Positions 33,251-41,628 of a stretch of DNA of 64,000 nucleotides are shown here, one piece after another. The notes below the pieces were generated by a model. The model was not told where the DNA came from. It saw only the letters and a program-made list of their open reading frames with translations, and did not search any database. A program made the position numbers and the translations under genes. Location of the stretch: contig NZ_JABMKZ010000012.1 in the NCBI RefSeq assembly GCF_013204855.1, forward strand, positions 1 to 64,000, read 5' to 3'. How positions within the stretch are numbered: position 1 is the stretch's first letter; each line of letters starts with the position of its first letter. The DNA is from Paenibacillus alba (GTDB lineage: Bacteria; Bacillota; Bacilli; Paenibacillales; NBRC-103111).

Positions 33251-33670
33251 CTATAATAAGATAATTGCATCAGCCGACCATTGGCAGGTTGTGAGCCCCG
33301 CAGAGGAATCGCCGCTAACGGGCATAAAGCTTCCTTTTATAGTGAAACTGTTATTTGCAAGCGATTCTTGAAGTTGGCCTTGATAGAGCGGATGACTCGC
33401 TCCAGCGCTTAGGTCCCCTTTTACCAATTGCCGAAATACGATTTTGCCGGAATGTTTATCATACCAACCGCGAAGAGGATTCCCGAATACCGTTCCGGTT
33501 ACAAGCCCGCTGCGAGCGACATTCGTGATCAGAATACCTTTTGTCTGATGGGCAAAGATATGCCACGAGGCTGTTGTGAAAGGCATGTGTGCAGAAATGA
33601 AGCGGCGTTTATTTAAATAGGTCACTTTTTTGTTGAAATACACGGGTGTTTTTTGTGTTTGGGATGCCAT
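33251..33670 (-). CDS. Hypothetical beta-rich protein (139 aa)
   Basis: No signal peptide or membrane segment. It is rich in aromatic and Gly residues in an alternating pattern, with GLVTGTVFGNPLRGWYDKHSG in pieces, then KIVFRQL, QVYxG-like LYQGQLQ and FTIKGSFMPV. The G-x-x-x-G-x-x-(aromatic)-D spacing and short strands suggest a small beta-barrel, perhaps lipocalin- or avidin-like, but I cannot name a family. The 3-prime end converges on the MocR gene at a shared terminator. A consensus-like AAAGGAAGTG precedes the ATG. Confidence 0.6.
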   Translation of the reverse strand: MASQTQKTPVYFNKKVTYLNKRRFISAHMPFTTASWHIFAHQTKGILITNVARSGLVTGTVFGNPLRGWYDKHSGKIVFRQLVKGDLSAGASHPLYQGQLQESLANNSFTIKGSFMPVSGDSSAGLTTCQWSADAIILL

Positions 33671-33918
33671 GTGTATTCACTTCCTTTTTCTTTATCCTAT
33701 GTGATAAACGTGCGGATCGTTTGGATTGATAGATTAGTAGATGAGCGTATTTTTCACAATCTTGATGGTAAAATGAGAAGGAGTTAGGGAAGCAGGAGTT
33801 GGCAGCGAACTGCCCTTGTTTTCGCGACTGATTTTTGGCACAATAATAAACAGATGGTATGCTTCGGCTGCTTAGTAGAATAGGACTGAACGTGAAAGTC
33901 TTGAAAAGAGGAAAACCA

Positions 33919-35016
33919 ATGAATAAACAATCCATCTATGGATTAACGTTTGATCAGCTGGCCGCATCGCTGGCCGAACATGGACATAAAAAATCCCGCG
34001 CACTGCAAGTATGGGACGGTTTATATCGGAAGCGGGTCACGAATTTCGCAGCAATGACAGAGGTGAAGCAAGACTGCCTGAATACGTTGGAGGCTCACTT
34101 CGTCACCGAAACCTTGACCGAGCATTTGAAACAAGAATCAGCAGATGGCACGATTAAATTTCTGTTCAAGCTGCATGATGGCAATTTGATCGAGACCGTG
34201 TTGATGCGACATAAATATGGATTGTCCGTGTGTGTGACGACGCAGGTCGGCTGCAATATCGGCTGTAGCTTCTGCGCAAGCGGGCTATTGGCCAAAAGCC
34301 GTGATTTGACCAGCGCCGAAATCGTGGAACAAATTATGAAGGTTCAGTTTCATTTGGACAAAAAAGGCGAGAACGAACACGTCAGTCACATCGTCGTCAT
34401 GGGCATTGGTGAACCATTCGACAATTTCAAAAACATGGTGGATTTCATCCGCGTTGTGAAGGATCAAAAAGGACTCGATATCGCGGCACGTCATATTACG
34501 GTATCAACCAGCGGTCTCGCTGATAAAATTATTGAATTTGCCGACTCGGATTTGAAGGTAAATTTAGCGATTTCCTTGCATGCTCCGACGAACGAGCTTC
34601 GTACACGGATCATGAAAATCAACAAAGCGATTCCGATCGAGAAGCTGATGAAGGCGATCGAGTATTATTTGGACAAAACGAACCGGAGAATTACACTCGA
34701 ATATATTCTGCTGAAGGATGTCAACGACGGGAAAGAGCACGCGCTTCAGCTCGCCGAGCTCATTCAGCATATCCGGCAGCTGGCCAATGTGAATTTAATT
34801 CCTTACAACCCAGTGGATGAACACAGTCAATACCAACGTAGTGAGCGGGAATCCGTGCGCGCTTTCTATGACACGTTGAAAAAGCAAGGCATCAGCTGCA
34901 GCGTTCGCCTTGAGCATGGAACGGACATTGATGCCGCTTGTGGACAACTGCGCAGCAAGCAGATTAAACAATCCACAGGGGATAACCTTGGGCAGGAGCA
35001 AGCTGTGGTTGGTTGA
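33919..35016 (+). CDS. RlmN/Cfr-like radical SAM 23S rRNA methyltransferase
   Basis: A 365-aa radical SAM enzyme. The cluster motif is [13 protein letters not shown] (Cys112, Cys116, Cys119). [24 protein letters not shown] and LIPYNPV are the family blocks, and the C-terminal [12 protein letters not shown] holds the catalytic methyl-shuttling Cys. RlmN methylates C2 of A2503 in 23S rRNA and also tRNA; Cfr methylates C8 and gives antibiotic resistance. The block GIGEPFDN and the overall spacing are closer to RlmN, but it stands alone next to a DNA glycosylase rather than in the usual prpC/prkC-linked setting, so a second paralogue is possible. AGAGG precedes ATG 33919. Confidence 0.82.
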   Translation: MNKQSIYGLTFDQLAASLAEHGHKKSRALQVWDGLYRKRVTNFAAMTEVKQDCLNTLEAHFVTETLTEHLKQESADGTIKFLFKLHDGNLIETVLMRHKYGLSVCVTTQVGCNIGCSFCASGLLAKSRDLTSAEIVEQIMKVQFHLDKKGENEHVSHIVVMGIGEPFDNFKNMVDFIRVVKDQKGLDIAARHITVSTSGLADKIIEFADSDLKVNLAISLHAPTNELRTRIMKINKAIPIEKLMKAIEYYLDKTNRRITLEYILLKDVNDGKEHALQLAELIQHIRQLANVNLIPYNPVDEHSQYQRSERESVRAFYDTLKKQGISCSVRLEHGTDIDAACGQLRSKQIKQSTGDNLGQEQAVVG

Positions 35017-35054
35017 TTGATTGTGGTTGAAGGAATGCTGGCAAGACGAGATAG

Positions 35055-35088
35055 GGGACCCATCAGCGCGCTGATTGGGTTCTTTTTT
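35055..35088 (+). terminator. Terminator after the radical SAM methylase
   Basis: GGACCCATCAGCG / CGCTGATTGGGTTC, then TTTTTT. Confidence 0.85.
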
Positions 35089-35092
35089 CACC

Positions 35093-35148
35093 ACTGTCGA
35101 TAAAACCTATCTCTAAACGCGGCCGTTATGGCCTCGATAGAGGTTTTC
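35093..35148. repeat. Hairpin repeat D, copy 1
   Basis: GATAAAACCTATCTCTAAAC (from 35099), then GCGG, GGCCTCGATAGAGGTTTTC. Its reverse complement matches 44225-44284 (GAAAACCTCTATCGAGGCCA ... CGCGTTTAGAGGTAGGTTTT). Arms AAAACC and GGTTTT pair. It lies between the methylase terminator and the glycosylase ribosome site. Confidence 0.65.
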
Positions 35149-35173
35149 CCAACGAAACCGGAGGTGTTTGGTT

Positions 35174-35785
35174 GTGTTATATCAACCCGTGGAGGCTTCT
35201 TTTTTCAGGAAGCCCACACTTGAATTGGCCCGATCGCTGCTCGGCATGCTGCTCGTGAAGGAAACACCCAGCGGCATTGCATCGGGTTGGATCGTTGAAA
35301 CGGAAGCTTACATCGGGCCAGGGGACCGGGCGGCACACAGCTTCGGTCATCGCAGAACGCCGCGAACGGAAGTGATGTTCGGTCCTCCGGGCTACGCGTA
35401 TACGTATGCGATGCACACGCATTGCCTCGTGAATGTCGTAAGCGGGGAGGCTGGCTGCCCCGAAGCGGTGCTGATAAGGGCTGTCGAGCCCAGCGTGGGC
35501 GTGGAGAGCATGTTGGAGCGCCGTGGCAAGGACAAGAAGCTGAAGGAGCTTACCAACGGCCCAGGCAAGCTGACGAAGGCGATGGGCATTACGATGGCGG
35601 ATTACGGAACGCTGCTCTGCGAGCAGCCGCTGTACATCGCCGAAGGAAGGGCCGCTGGAACGATTGCTGCCGGACCGAGAATCGGCATCGAGAATAGCGG
35701 AGAAGCCAAGGCGTACCCTTGGCGGTTCTGGGTAGAGGGCAACCCATTCGTGTCGAGACAAGGGATGATGACCCGTAACCCGTAA
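35174..35785 (+). CDS. DNA-3-methyladenine glycosylase (AAG/MPG family)
   Basis: A 203-aa monofunctional base-excision glycosylase. SGWIVETEAYIGPGDRAAHS holds the catalytic Glu that activates water and the conserved tyrosine, RTPRTEVMFGPPGYAYTYA the damaged-base pocket, NGPGKLTKAMGI the DNA-contact loop, and AGPRIGIENSGEAKAYPWRF the C-terminal family block. It excises alkylated purines. GTG at 35174 has GGAGG 9 nt upstream and is preferred to TTG at 35168. The last five residues (MTRNP) and the stop codon are made of the CCCGTAA tandem repeat that follows. Confidence 0.88.
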   Translation: MLYQPVEASFFRKPTLELARSLLGMLLVKETPSGIASGWIVETEAYIGPGDRAAHSFGHRRTPRTEVMFGPPGYAYTYAMHTHCLVNVVSGEAGCPEAVLIRAVEPSVGVESMLERRGKDKKLKELTNGPGKLTKAMGITMADYGTLLCEQPLYIAEGRAAGTIAAGPRIGIENSGEAKAYPWRFWVEGNPFVSRQGMMTRNP

Positions 35786-35897
35786 CCCGTAACCCGTAAC
35801 CCGTAACCCGTAACCCGTAACCCGTAACCCGTAACCCGTAACCGTAACCCGGAATCCGCAACCGCAACCGCAACCGCAACCGCAACCCGCAACCCGC
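35771..35897. repeat. Telomere-like (ACCCGTA)n tandem repeat followed by (AACCGC)n
   Basis: Ten exact 7-bp units ACCCGTA run from 35771 to 35840, then one 6-bp unit. After a short break there are about five AACCGC units and two AACCCGC units. The first two 7-bp units form the end and stop codon of the glycosylase gene. The opposite strand can be read as repeating GYGLRVT, but that is a by-product of the repeat. Confidence 0.92.
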
Positions 35898-35954
35898 AAA
35901 TTCGACCCCCGATTCCCCGGAATCTCGGAACCACGTTTCCCCAGCGACTCAGAG

Positions 35955-36137
35955 GGAGGGAACTACGTTCCCTTATTTGTGCCATAATCGCCTCTTTTGC
36001 ACCTCAGACGGAACTGTGTTCCGCTATTTCATCGGTTTCACCGGGAAAAGCGCAGAAAAGGGAGATATAAGTCCCTGTAGTTCCGCTAGGCAAGCGGAAT
36101 GACCCATTTTCGCACAAATAGCGGACTGTATTTCCCT
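35955..36137. repeat. Array of GGAACT...GTTCCGCTATTT repeats, first cluster
   Basis: Units in both orientations: GGGAACTACGTTCCCTTATT (from 35958), CGGAACTGTGTTCCGCTATT (from 36009), GTCCCTGTAGTTCCGCTA (around 36071) and CAAATAGCGGACTGTATTTC (from 36114). A second cluster of the same family lies at 61342-61522. No gene is seen between 35786 and 36347; the rest of the gap holds a terminator. Confidence 0.7.
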
Positions 36138-36260
36138 CCTGCAACGAGTATCATGAACCAAGGACCAACTGCTCATCAGCAAACAGTAAGCTGGCTTTAG
36201 TAGAATATTCAGAAACAGCTAGTCAAGCGCTTTACAATTTGTCGTTAAGGTATAAATAGC

Positions 36261-36300
36261 AGGAGCCCCATGATCTCGTCATGAGGCTCCTTTTCTTATT
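36261..36300 (+). terminator. Hairpin terminator upstream of the DUF5668-like gene end
   Basis: GGAGCC-C-CATGA / TCATGAGGCTCC with a TCTCG loop, then TTTTCTTATT on the plus strand. Confidence 0.65.
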
Positions 36301-36347
36301 TGCAGATGTGTGACTTCAACTTCATAGCAGCGGCTATTGCTTAAATC

Positions 36348-36863
36348 CTAATAGGATTGGCGATTGCGCATAATCATCATCAACCCGCCTGCGATTATGA
36401 GCACGATGGCAATGATGGACTGGTTGTGGAACAAAGTGCCGAAAATGGAGCCGATGGAGAAAATGGCGAAGAATAACAACGACATAACAGCTAGAATGTT
36501 AATCGGAATGAGCAGCCATCTATTGCGGCCGCCGAACCAATACAATTCGAAGAGTCCGATGGCGACGGCGAGCATGAATCCAGGCCACATGAGATGCCAG
36601 ATGTCGAACAACGTAGAGATTTGGCAAACGATACCCGCCGTTAGCACGATCCCGCCAGGGACCAACAGCCCTACGCCTCTGCGCTGCAGGATGAAGAAAT
36701 ACATCCAATGAAAAAAGATGCCGACGGGAATGACGAACAAGGTTGGCCAGAAATACTCGAAGATCGTTCCGGTAGAGAAAGAAACGTCCCCTTTTAGAAA
36801 CATAAAAATCCCTAATAGAATCAAGATTGGGCCTAGAAAGGCGCTGCGACTCAAATTCAACAT
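36348..36863 (-). CDS. Multi-pass membrane protein (LiaI/LiaF N-terminal type, DUF5668-like)
   Basis: A 171-aa protein with five or six hydrophobic segments (FLGPILILLGIFMFL, FWPTLFVIPVGIFF, GLLVPGGIVLTAGIVC, LMWPGFMLAVAIGLFELYW, ILAVMSLLFFAIFSIGSIFG in pieces). The repeated phrase in which a helix begins W-P-x-x and another L-G-x-x is typical of the LiaF/DUF5668 transmembrane module. A cytoplasmic C-terminal DUF2154 domain is absent, so it is not LiaF itself. ATG at 36863 has GGAG 8 nt upstream. Role unknown, possibly envelope stress. Confidence 0.6.
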   Translation of the reverse strand: MLNLSRSAFLGPILILLGIFMFLKGDVSFSTGTIFEYFWPTLFVIPVGIFFHWMYFFILQRRGVGLLVPGGIVLTAGIVCQISTLFDIWHLMWPGFMLAVAIGLFELYWFGGRNRWLLIPINILAVMSLLFFAIFSIGSIFGTLFHNQSIIAIVLIIAGGLMMIMRNRQSY

Positions 36864-37025
36864 ATCCAACTCCTAATCATATTTTCGCGTAATCCATTAT
36901 CCTAAGGATAGCATGGTGCGTTTCACCTGTCTTCCTACTCAAGGGAGAAAGGATATCGGTCGGAAGACTGATTTTTCATGTAGGAGAGTGGAGTAATCGT
37001 GCTTGTTGATTTTATGTCCGAAGAA

Positions 37026-37066
37026 TAAAAAAAGCCTCCAAGACCCATCGTGTCTTAGAGGCTTTC
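37026..37066. terminator. Terminator after threonine synthase
   Basis: AAAGCCTC-CAAGAC / GTCTTA-GAGGCTTT; the minus-strand product ends in a T run. Confidence 0.8.
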
Positions 37067-37072
37067 GCTATT

Positions 37073-38461
37073 TTAGAAGAACTTCACGAGCTGATCCTTG
37101 ATCTCATCATTCGTGCCGCCAACCACTGTTTGGAATTGGGGCTTATCGAACAAAGCCTGAATCTGCGGCGGGTACGTTTGTTTAATGTTGCGTAAACGGA
37201 TGGACTCATCGAATTTCGCCGGATGCGCCGTCGATAACGCGACTGTCACTTCGCCGTCTGCCACGATTTGGTCGGCAGCGGCGACGCCGCAAGCCGTATG
37301 CGGATCGAGCAGATACGCATATTTCTCATAGTAGTCGCTGATCGTATCCAGACACTCTTCGTTCTTCACGCCATAGGCGGCAAAGTCAGACTGCACAACT
37401 TGCAGCTTGTCGGCAGGAATAACGACGCGGCCCTCGGCTTTGAACTGCTCCATGATCGCAGTCACTGCTTCGGCATCTTCACCGTAGAGGTAGAACAAGT
37501 AGCGCTCGAAATTGCTGGCCACTTGAATATCCATGGATGGGCTGTAGGTGCCGCGGAACGCGCCTGGTTGGTAGACACCTTCTTGGACGAAACGCTCAAG
37601 AATATTGTTTTCATTCGTAGCAAGAATGAGCTTATGAATAGGAAGACCCATCTTCTGGGCCAGATAACCGGCGAAAATATCACCGAAATTCCCTGTTGGC
37701 ACGCTGAAGTTGACCTTCTCGGCTTCCTTGTTTTTCGCCAATTGGAAGTAGGCGTAGAAGTAATACACCGTTTGGGCCAAAATGCGCGCGATATTAATCG
37801 AGTTAATGGCACGCAGGTGGTAGCGATGCTTGAACTCTACATCGGCAAAAAGCTCTTTGATGATGCGCTGGCAGTCATCGAAAGTGCCTTCCACGGAAAG
37901 ATTCAACACGTTGGCATCGTCAACTGTTGTCATTTGCAGTTCTTGCACTTGGCTTACCTTCTGGTGCGGATGAAGGATACAGATGCGAATGCCTTCTTTG
38001 CCGCGCACGCCTTCAATGGCCGAAGCGCCGGTATCGCCGGAGGTTGCCCCTAGGATGTGGATGATGGAATTCGTTTTGCGAGATACATACGCATAGAGGT
38101 TGCCTAAGAATTGCAAAGCAATATCTTTGAAAGCGAACGTAGGGCCGTGGAACAATTCGAGTACATAAGTACCGTCGTTTAGTCGCTTCACAGGCGTTAC
38201 CGCTTCGTCGCGGAACGTCGCGTAGCTATCGTCAACAAGCTGTTTCAGCTCATCGCGCGGGATTTCGTTGTTCACGTACAAGGAGAAGATTTCAAGTGCA
38301 AGCTCCGAGTAGGAGAGGTTCTGCCACTTCTGCAAGGTCTCCTTGGAGAGCTGCGGGATATTCTTAGGTACAAGCAAACCGCCGTCGTTCGCCAATCCCA
38401 TCAGGATAGCGTCGATAAAGCCGAGGGGTTCTACTTTTCCACGTGTGCTAAAGTATTCCAT
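37073..38461 (-). CDS. thrC: Threonine synthase
   Basis: A 462-aa PLP enzyme of the long threonine synthase class, which converts O-phosphohomoserine to threonine in the last step of the pathway. It carries the Thr_synth_N domain (MEYFSTRGKVEPLGFIDAIL), the PLP lysine Lys112 in GPTFAFKDIALQF, the phosphate-binding loop GATSGDTGASA and the S-x-P-x-G-N-F-G motif (SVPTGNFGDIFAGYLA). Bacillus proper uses a shorter class of ThrC, so this E. coli/yeast-like long form is worth noting. No hom or thrB gene is adjacent. Expressed alone and ended by its own terminator. Confidence 0.92.
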   Translation of the reverse strand: MEYFSTRGKVEPLGFIDAILMGLANDGGLLVPKNIPQLSKETLQKWQNLSYSELALEIFSLYVNNEIPRDELKQLVDDSYATFRDEAVTPVKRLNDGTYVLELFHGPTFAFKDIALQFLGNLYAYVSRKTNSIIHILGATSGDTGASAIEGVRGKEGIRICILHPHQKVSQVQELQMTTVDDANVLNLSVEGTFDDCQRIIKELFADVEFKHRYHLRAINSINIARILAQTVYYFYAYFQLAKNKEAEKVNFSVPTGNFGDIFAGYLAQKMGLPIHKLILATNENNILERFVQEGVYQPGAFRGTYSPSMDIQVASNFERYLFYLYGEDAEAVTAIMEQFKAEGRVVIPADKLQVVQSDFAAYGVKNEECLDTISDYYEKYAYLLDPHTACGVAAADQIVADGEVTVALSTAHPAKFDESIRLRNIKQTYPPQIQALFDKPQFQTVVGGTNDEIKDQLVKFF

Positions 38462-38553
38462 ATGAGTCCCCTTATTCGAATGAATTTTCAGTTATTGTAT
38501 CAAAAATCAGTCCATTTGGACAGTGCGATACGCCAACATGCACGAAGAAAAAC

Positions 38554-38590
38554 AAAGAAACCTCCCAGCCGAAGCGTGGAAGGTTTCTCT
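38554..38590. terminator. Terminator after the copper-amine-oxidase-N-domain gene
   Basis: AGAAACCT-CCC ... GGA-AGGTTTCT, with A and T runs on both sides. Confidence 0.7.
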
Positions 38591-38600
38591 TCTCTAAGAC

Positions 38601-39638
38601 CTATTCTTCTTTAGCGGCTACAATGACTTTCCACGCGTTGCCGATTGGAGGCAGGCTTTTCGTCAAGGCAGGACCGTAAAAACCGATAACATTAGCGCCC
38701 TTCACGAGTGCGGCTTTGTCCACTTTATCCCCGTTCTTGTCAACGATGGTTGTGTCGCTGCTCAGCTGAAGAACCACTTCACTAGGTGCAGTTTCCGTTA
38801 ATCCTGCGCCCTTAACCCGAATACTGGTGTTGCCTTTGTCATCTGTACGCACTTCTTCAACCGTACCTGAGGTTCCAATAGTACCTGCGTGTTTAGCCGT
38901 ATCCAGAACCGTCAGCTTGGAAGCAGGCGTTTGCGGAGGCAAGCTGAGGGTTGCGAACATCGCATGCTCTGCGGACACGGTTAAACCGATATGAAGATCG
39001 GAAAGACTAAGCTTAGTGCCATCCAGCATTTGATATTCGGTTTCTTTGCTTACATTAAGCACGATGCCCTCGGTGTTGATGCCTTGGATTTGAATGGCTG
39101 CATTGTCTCCAGAGATGCGAATCGAAGTGATGACGCCAGTTGCTTGCACTTTCTTCTGATCATCTTTCATGGCGACGGATACTTTAGTCCCTTCTGTTGT
39201 CACTGAACCATGCAGCACTTTGCTGACAAAGGAAGCTGGGACATATAATTTGCTATCCACTAGCTCTGGCGCCGCACCTAGCGTTGTGAGCATTTTATTA
39301 ATCGTATAGCGGTCTTCGCCCGTTTTAACGGTTGTAAACACATTGCCTTTATTCAAATCAACGGACATCGTCTCTTGGTTCCAAGTCAGTGTGAAGCCCA
39401 AGCCTTCTGTCACCGCGCGAAGAGGGAGCATAGGCTCATCTGCCGCAGTTTTTAAGTAACCATGTTCAGCTATAGCTCCGCCATTCACTTGGACAGAGAC
39501 CGAGGAGGACGCTGTGGCATTGACCGGCATAATAGAAGTGGTTTGTGCGGTTTCATTCGTTGCTGCGTAAGCAGCTCCTGTTGTCATCATAGCGGATAAG
39601 GAGAGAACGGCTAGCGTCTTTTTCATGGTAGTTTTCAT
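38601..39638 (-). CDS. Secreted protein with copper amine oxidase N-terminal-like domain
   Basis: A 345-aa exported protein. The signal peptide is residues 1-25 (cleavage after AYA). Residues 45-155 match the Cu_amine_oxidN1 domain common in Paenibacillus surface proteins (VSVQVNGGAIAEHGYLK, then PMLPLRAVTEGLGFTLTWN and DSKLYVPASFVSKVL). Despite the name this domain is a small beta-alpha fold with no oxidase activity. The C-terminal half is beta-rich with SAEHAMFATLSLPPQTPASK and no recognised family. Two in-frame Met codons start the protein; MKTTMKK follows an AAGGAAG site. Probably cell-wall associated. Confidence 0.8.
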   Translation of the reverse strand: MKTTMKKTLAVLSLSAMMTTGAAYAATNETAQTTSIMPVNATASSSVSVQVNGGAIAEHGYLKTAADEPMLPLRAVTEGLGFTLTWNQETMSVDLNKGNVFTTVKTGEDRYTINKMLTTLGAAPELVDSKLYVPASFVSKVLHGSVTTEGTKVSVAMKDDQKKVQATGVITSIRISGDNAAIQIQGINTEGIVLNVSKETEYQMLDGTKLSLSDLHIGLTVSAEHAMFATLSLPPQTPASKLTVLDTAKHAGTIGTSGTVEEVRTDDKGNTSIRVKGAGLTETAPSEVVLQLSSDTTIVDKNGDKVDKAALVKGANVIGFYGPALTKSLPPIGNAWKVIVAAKEE

Positions 39639-39862
39639 AGTTGTAATTCCTTCCTGTATGTAAGTTGTGTGTTTGTCTATCGTCTCTAACGAGAGATGAT
39701 TGCAGAAAGTTGCAGTTTTTCATAAAAGGGAATCCTTGGTGATGAGGAGCAGCAGCCGCGGAAAGTTTAATTAAAACCAGATAAGATGTAGACTTCCCTC
39801 AACTGAACCGATAAAATCAATACGTATGTAAAATGGAAAGAGTATGGAAAGAGGTGGAAAGC

Positions 39863-41605
39863 TTGTCTTTTGTCATTAAACTGCAGTGGTTTTTCAAAGA
39901 AAGATGGAAATACTATCTGCTTGCTGTTAGCTTAATGATTTGTGTGAATTTATTGGCGACAGTCCCCCCGAAATTAATAGGGAATACCATTGATCATATT
40001 CGCAGCGGGAATTTGACGTCCCCCCAGCTGAATCAAACCGTTCTCATTCTTGTAGGTTTATCTTTGTTCCTGTATGTAATTACGTTCGTCTGGATTACGA
40101 CGCTGTTCGGCAATTCAGCACTCATTGAGAAGGTGCTTCGAGGTCGTTTATTGACGCATCTGACGAAAATGACACCAGCCTTCTTTCAACGCAACAGCAC
40201 GGGTCAGCTAATGGCTCTGGCTACGAATGATGTGCTTGCAATAGGCCAGACCGCTGGTTATGGGGTGATGACGCTTGTTCACACGCTGGTCGGGGCGTCC
40301 GTGGTCATTATCACGATGGTTTCGTTAATTAGCTACAAGCTGATGCTGGCTGCGCTTATACCGCTTCCTATTCTAGTGATTGTCATCAATAAGCTGGGCA
40401 AAAGCGTGCGAACACGCTTCCTCGCGGCGCAGGCTTCTTTTGGCCAAATGAATGATCATGCGCTGGAGTCGATCTCCGGCATTCGTGTCCTTCGTTCTTA
40501 TGTCCAAGAGGATCATGACTTGACGGCTTTCGATAAAGTAACGTCCGACGTTATGAATAAGAACCGCCGGGTTTCTATGCTGAATACGCTTTTTCAGCCG
40601 CTCACTACGCTGATCGTTGGGCTAAGCTACTCGATTGGTATCGGTTATGGTTCTTATCTTGTCTTTCATCAAGAGATAACGCTGGGACAGCTTATTTCCT
40701 TTAATATTTACCTCGGTATGCTGATCTGGCCGATGATCTCCTTCGGGGAGTTTATTAATGTTCTGCAGCGCGGAAGTGCCTCGGCGGACCGTTTGGATAA
40801 GGCTTTGAAGCAGGAAGCCGATATTGTCGATGTGGCGAAGCCGATTTCCGTAGATGTGCCGGAGCGAATTGAAATGAAAGGGCTAAGCTTCACGTACCCG
40901 ACTGCCAATCATCCGAGTCTCGTCAACATTGCGTTCCAATTGGAACGCGGGCAGACGTTAGGCATTGTAGGCCGCACGGGCAGCGGCAAAAGCACACTGC
41001 TCAAACAATTGCTGCGCCAATTCCCCGTCGAGCCGGGCAAGCTGCTCATAGCCGGTCAGTCGATTGAACAAATCAGTCTGGATCAGGTGAAAAGCTGGGT
41101 GGCATACGTGCCGCAGGAGCACCTCCTGCTGTCCAAGTCCATTAGAGACAATGTAGCGCTTGGCAAGCACAATGCTTCGCCAGAAGAGATTGCCCGGGCT
41201 ATTGAGATGGCTTCTTTCACGCAAGATATTAGCCAAATGCCCGAAGGTCTGGGGACCATTGTCGGGGAAAATGGCGTCATGCTGTCCGGCGGCCAGAAGC
41301 AGCGTTTGGCTATTGCCAGAGCGCTCCTCATCAACTCAGAGATTCTGCTGCTCGATGACTCTTTATCCGCTGTTGATGCGCGCACGGAAAGCCGCATTCT
41401 TCAGCACATCCGCAAAGAGCGTGCGGGCAAAACGACGCTGATCACCACTCACCGTCTATCTGCTGTGAGTCATGCCAATTGGATCCTCGTTCTGGACGAA
41501 GGACGAATTCTCGAAGAAGGCACCCACGAAGAGCTAATGCAGTTCGGCGGCTGGTACCGTGAGCAATGGGAACGCCAACAGATGGAAGCGAGCCTGGAAG
41601 AATGA
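39863..41605 (+). CDS. Heterodimeric ABC exporter subunit 1 (YheI/BmrC-like)
   Basis: A 580-aa half-exporter: a six-helix type I exporter transmembrane domain (about 1-300) and an ATPase domain (about 335-580) with Walker A GRTGSGKST near 370, signature LSGGQKQR near 474 and Walker B ILLLDDSLSAVDART near 495. The catalytic Glu after Walker B is Asp here (DDS), the mark of the degenerate site in heterodimeric exporters of the BmrCD/YheIH type. TTG at 39863 has GAGGTGG about 5 nt before it and matches the relatives' N-terminus (FVIKLQWFFKERW); the ATG at 39833 has no ribosome site. The partner gene follows 23 bp downstream. Confidence 0.88.
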   Translation: MSFVIKLQWFFKERWKYYLLAVSLMICVNLLATVPPKLIGNTIDHIRSGNLTSPQLNQTVLILVGLSLFLYVITFVWITTLFGNSALIEKVLRGRLLTHLTKMTPAFFQRNSTGQLMALATNDVLAIGQTAGYGVMTLVHTLVGASVVIITMVSLISYKLMLAALIPLPILVIVINKLGKSVRTRFLAAQASFGQMNDHALESISGIRVLRSYVQEDHDLTAFDKVTSDVMNKNRRVSMLNTLFQPLTTLIVGLSYSIGIGYGSYLVFHQEITLGQLISFNIYLGMLIWPMISFGEFINVLQRGSASADRLDKALKQEADIVDVAKPISVDVPERIEMKGLSFTYPTANHPSLVNIAFQLERGQTLGIVGRTGSGKSTLLKQLLRQFPVEPGKLLIAGQSIEQISLDQVKSWVAYVPQEHLLLSKSIRDNVALGKHNASPEEIARAIEMASFTQDISQMPEGLGTIVGENGVMLSGGQKQRLAIARALLINSEILLLDDSLSAVDARTESRILQHIRKERAGKTTLITTHRLSAVSHANWILVLDEGRILEEGTHEELMQFGGWYREQWERQQMEASLEE

Positions 41606-41628
41606 CGAGCGGAAGAGAGGAGGATTCG

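Noticed and set aside
35771-35897. A true telomere or linear-replicon end
   Set aside because: The repeat is internal, about 127 bp long, with ordinary genes on both sides.
35177-35899. Long minus-strand frame with repeating GYGLRVT motif
   Set aside because: It runs across the opposite strand of the glycosylase gene and is created by the 7-bp tandem repeat; no ribosome site.
37268-38053. 261-codon plus-strand frame
   Set aside because: Antisense to threonine synthase, no ribosome site or known motif.
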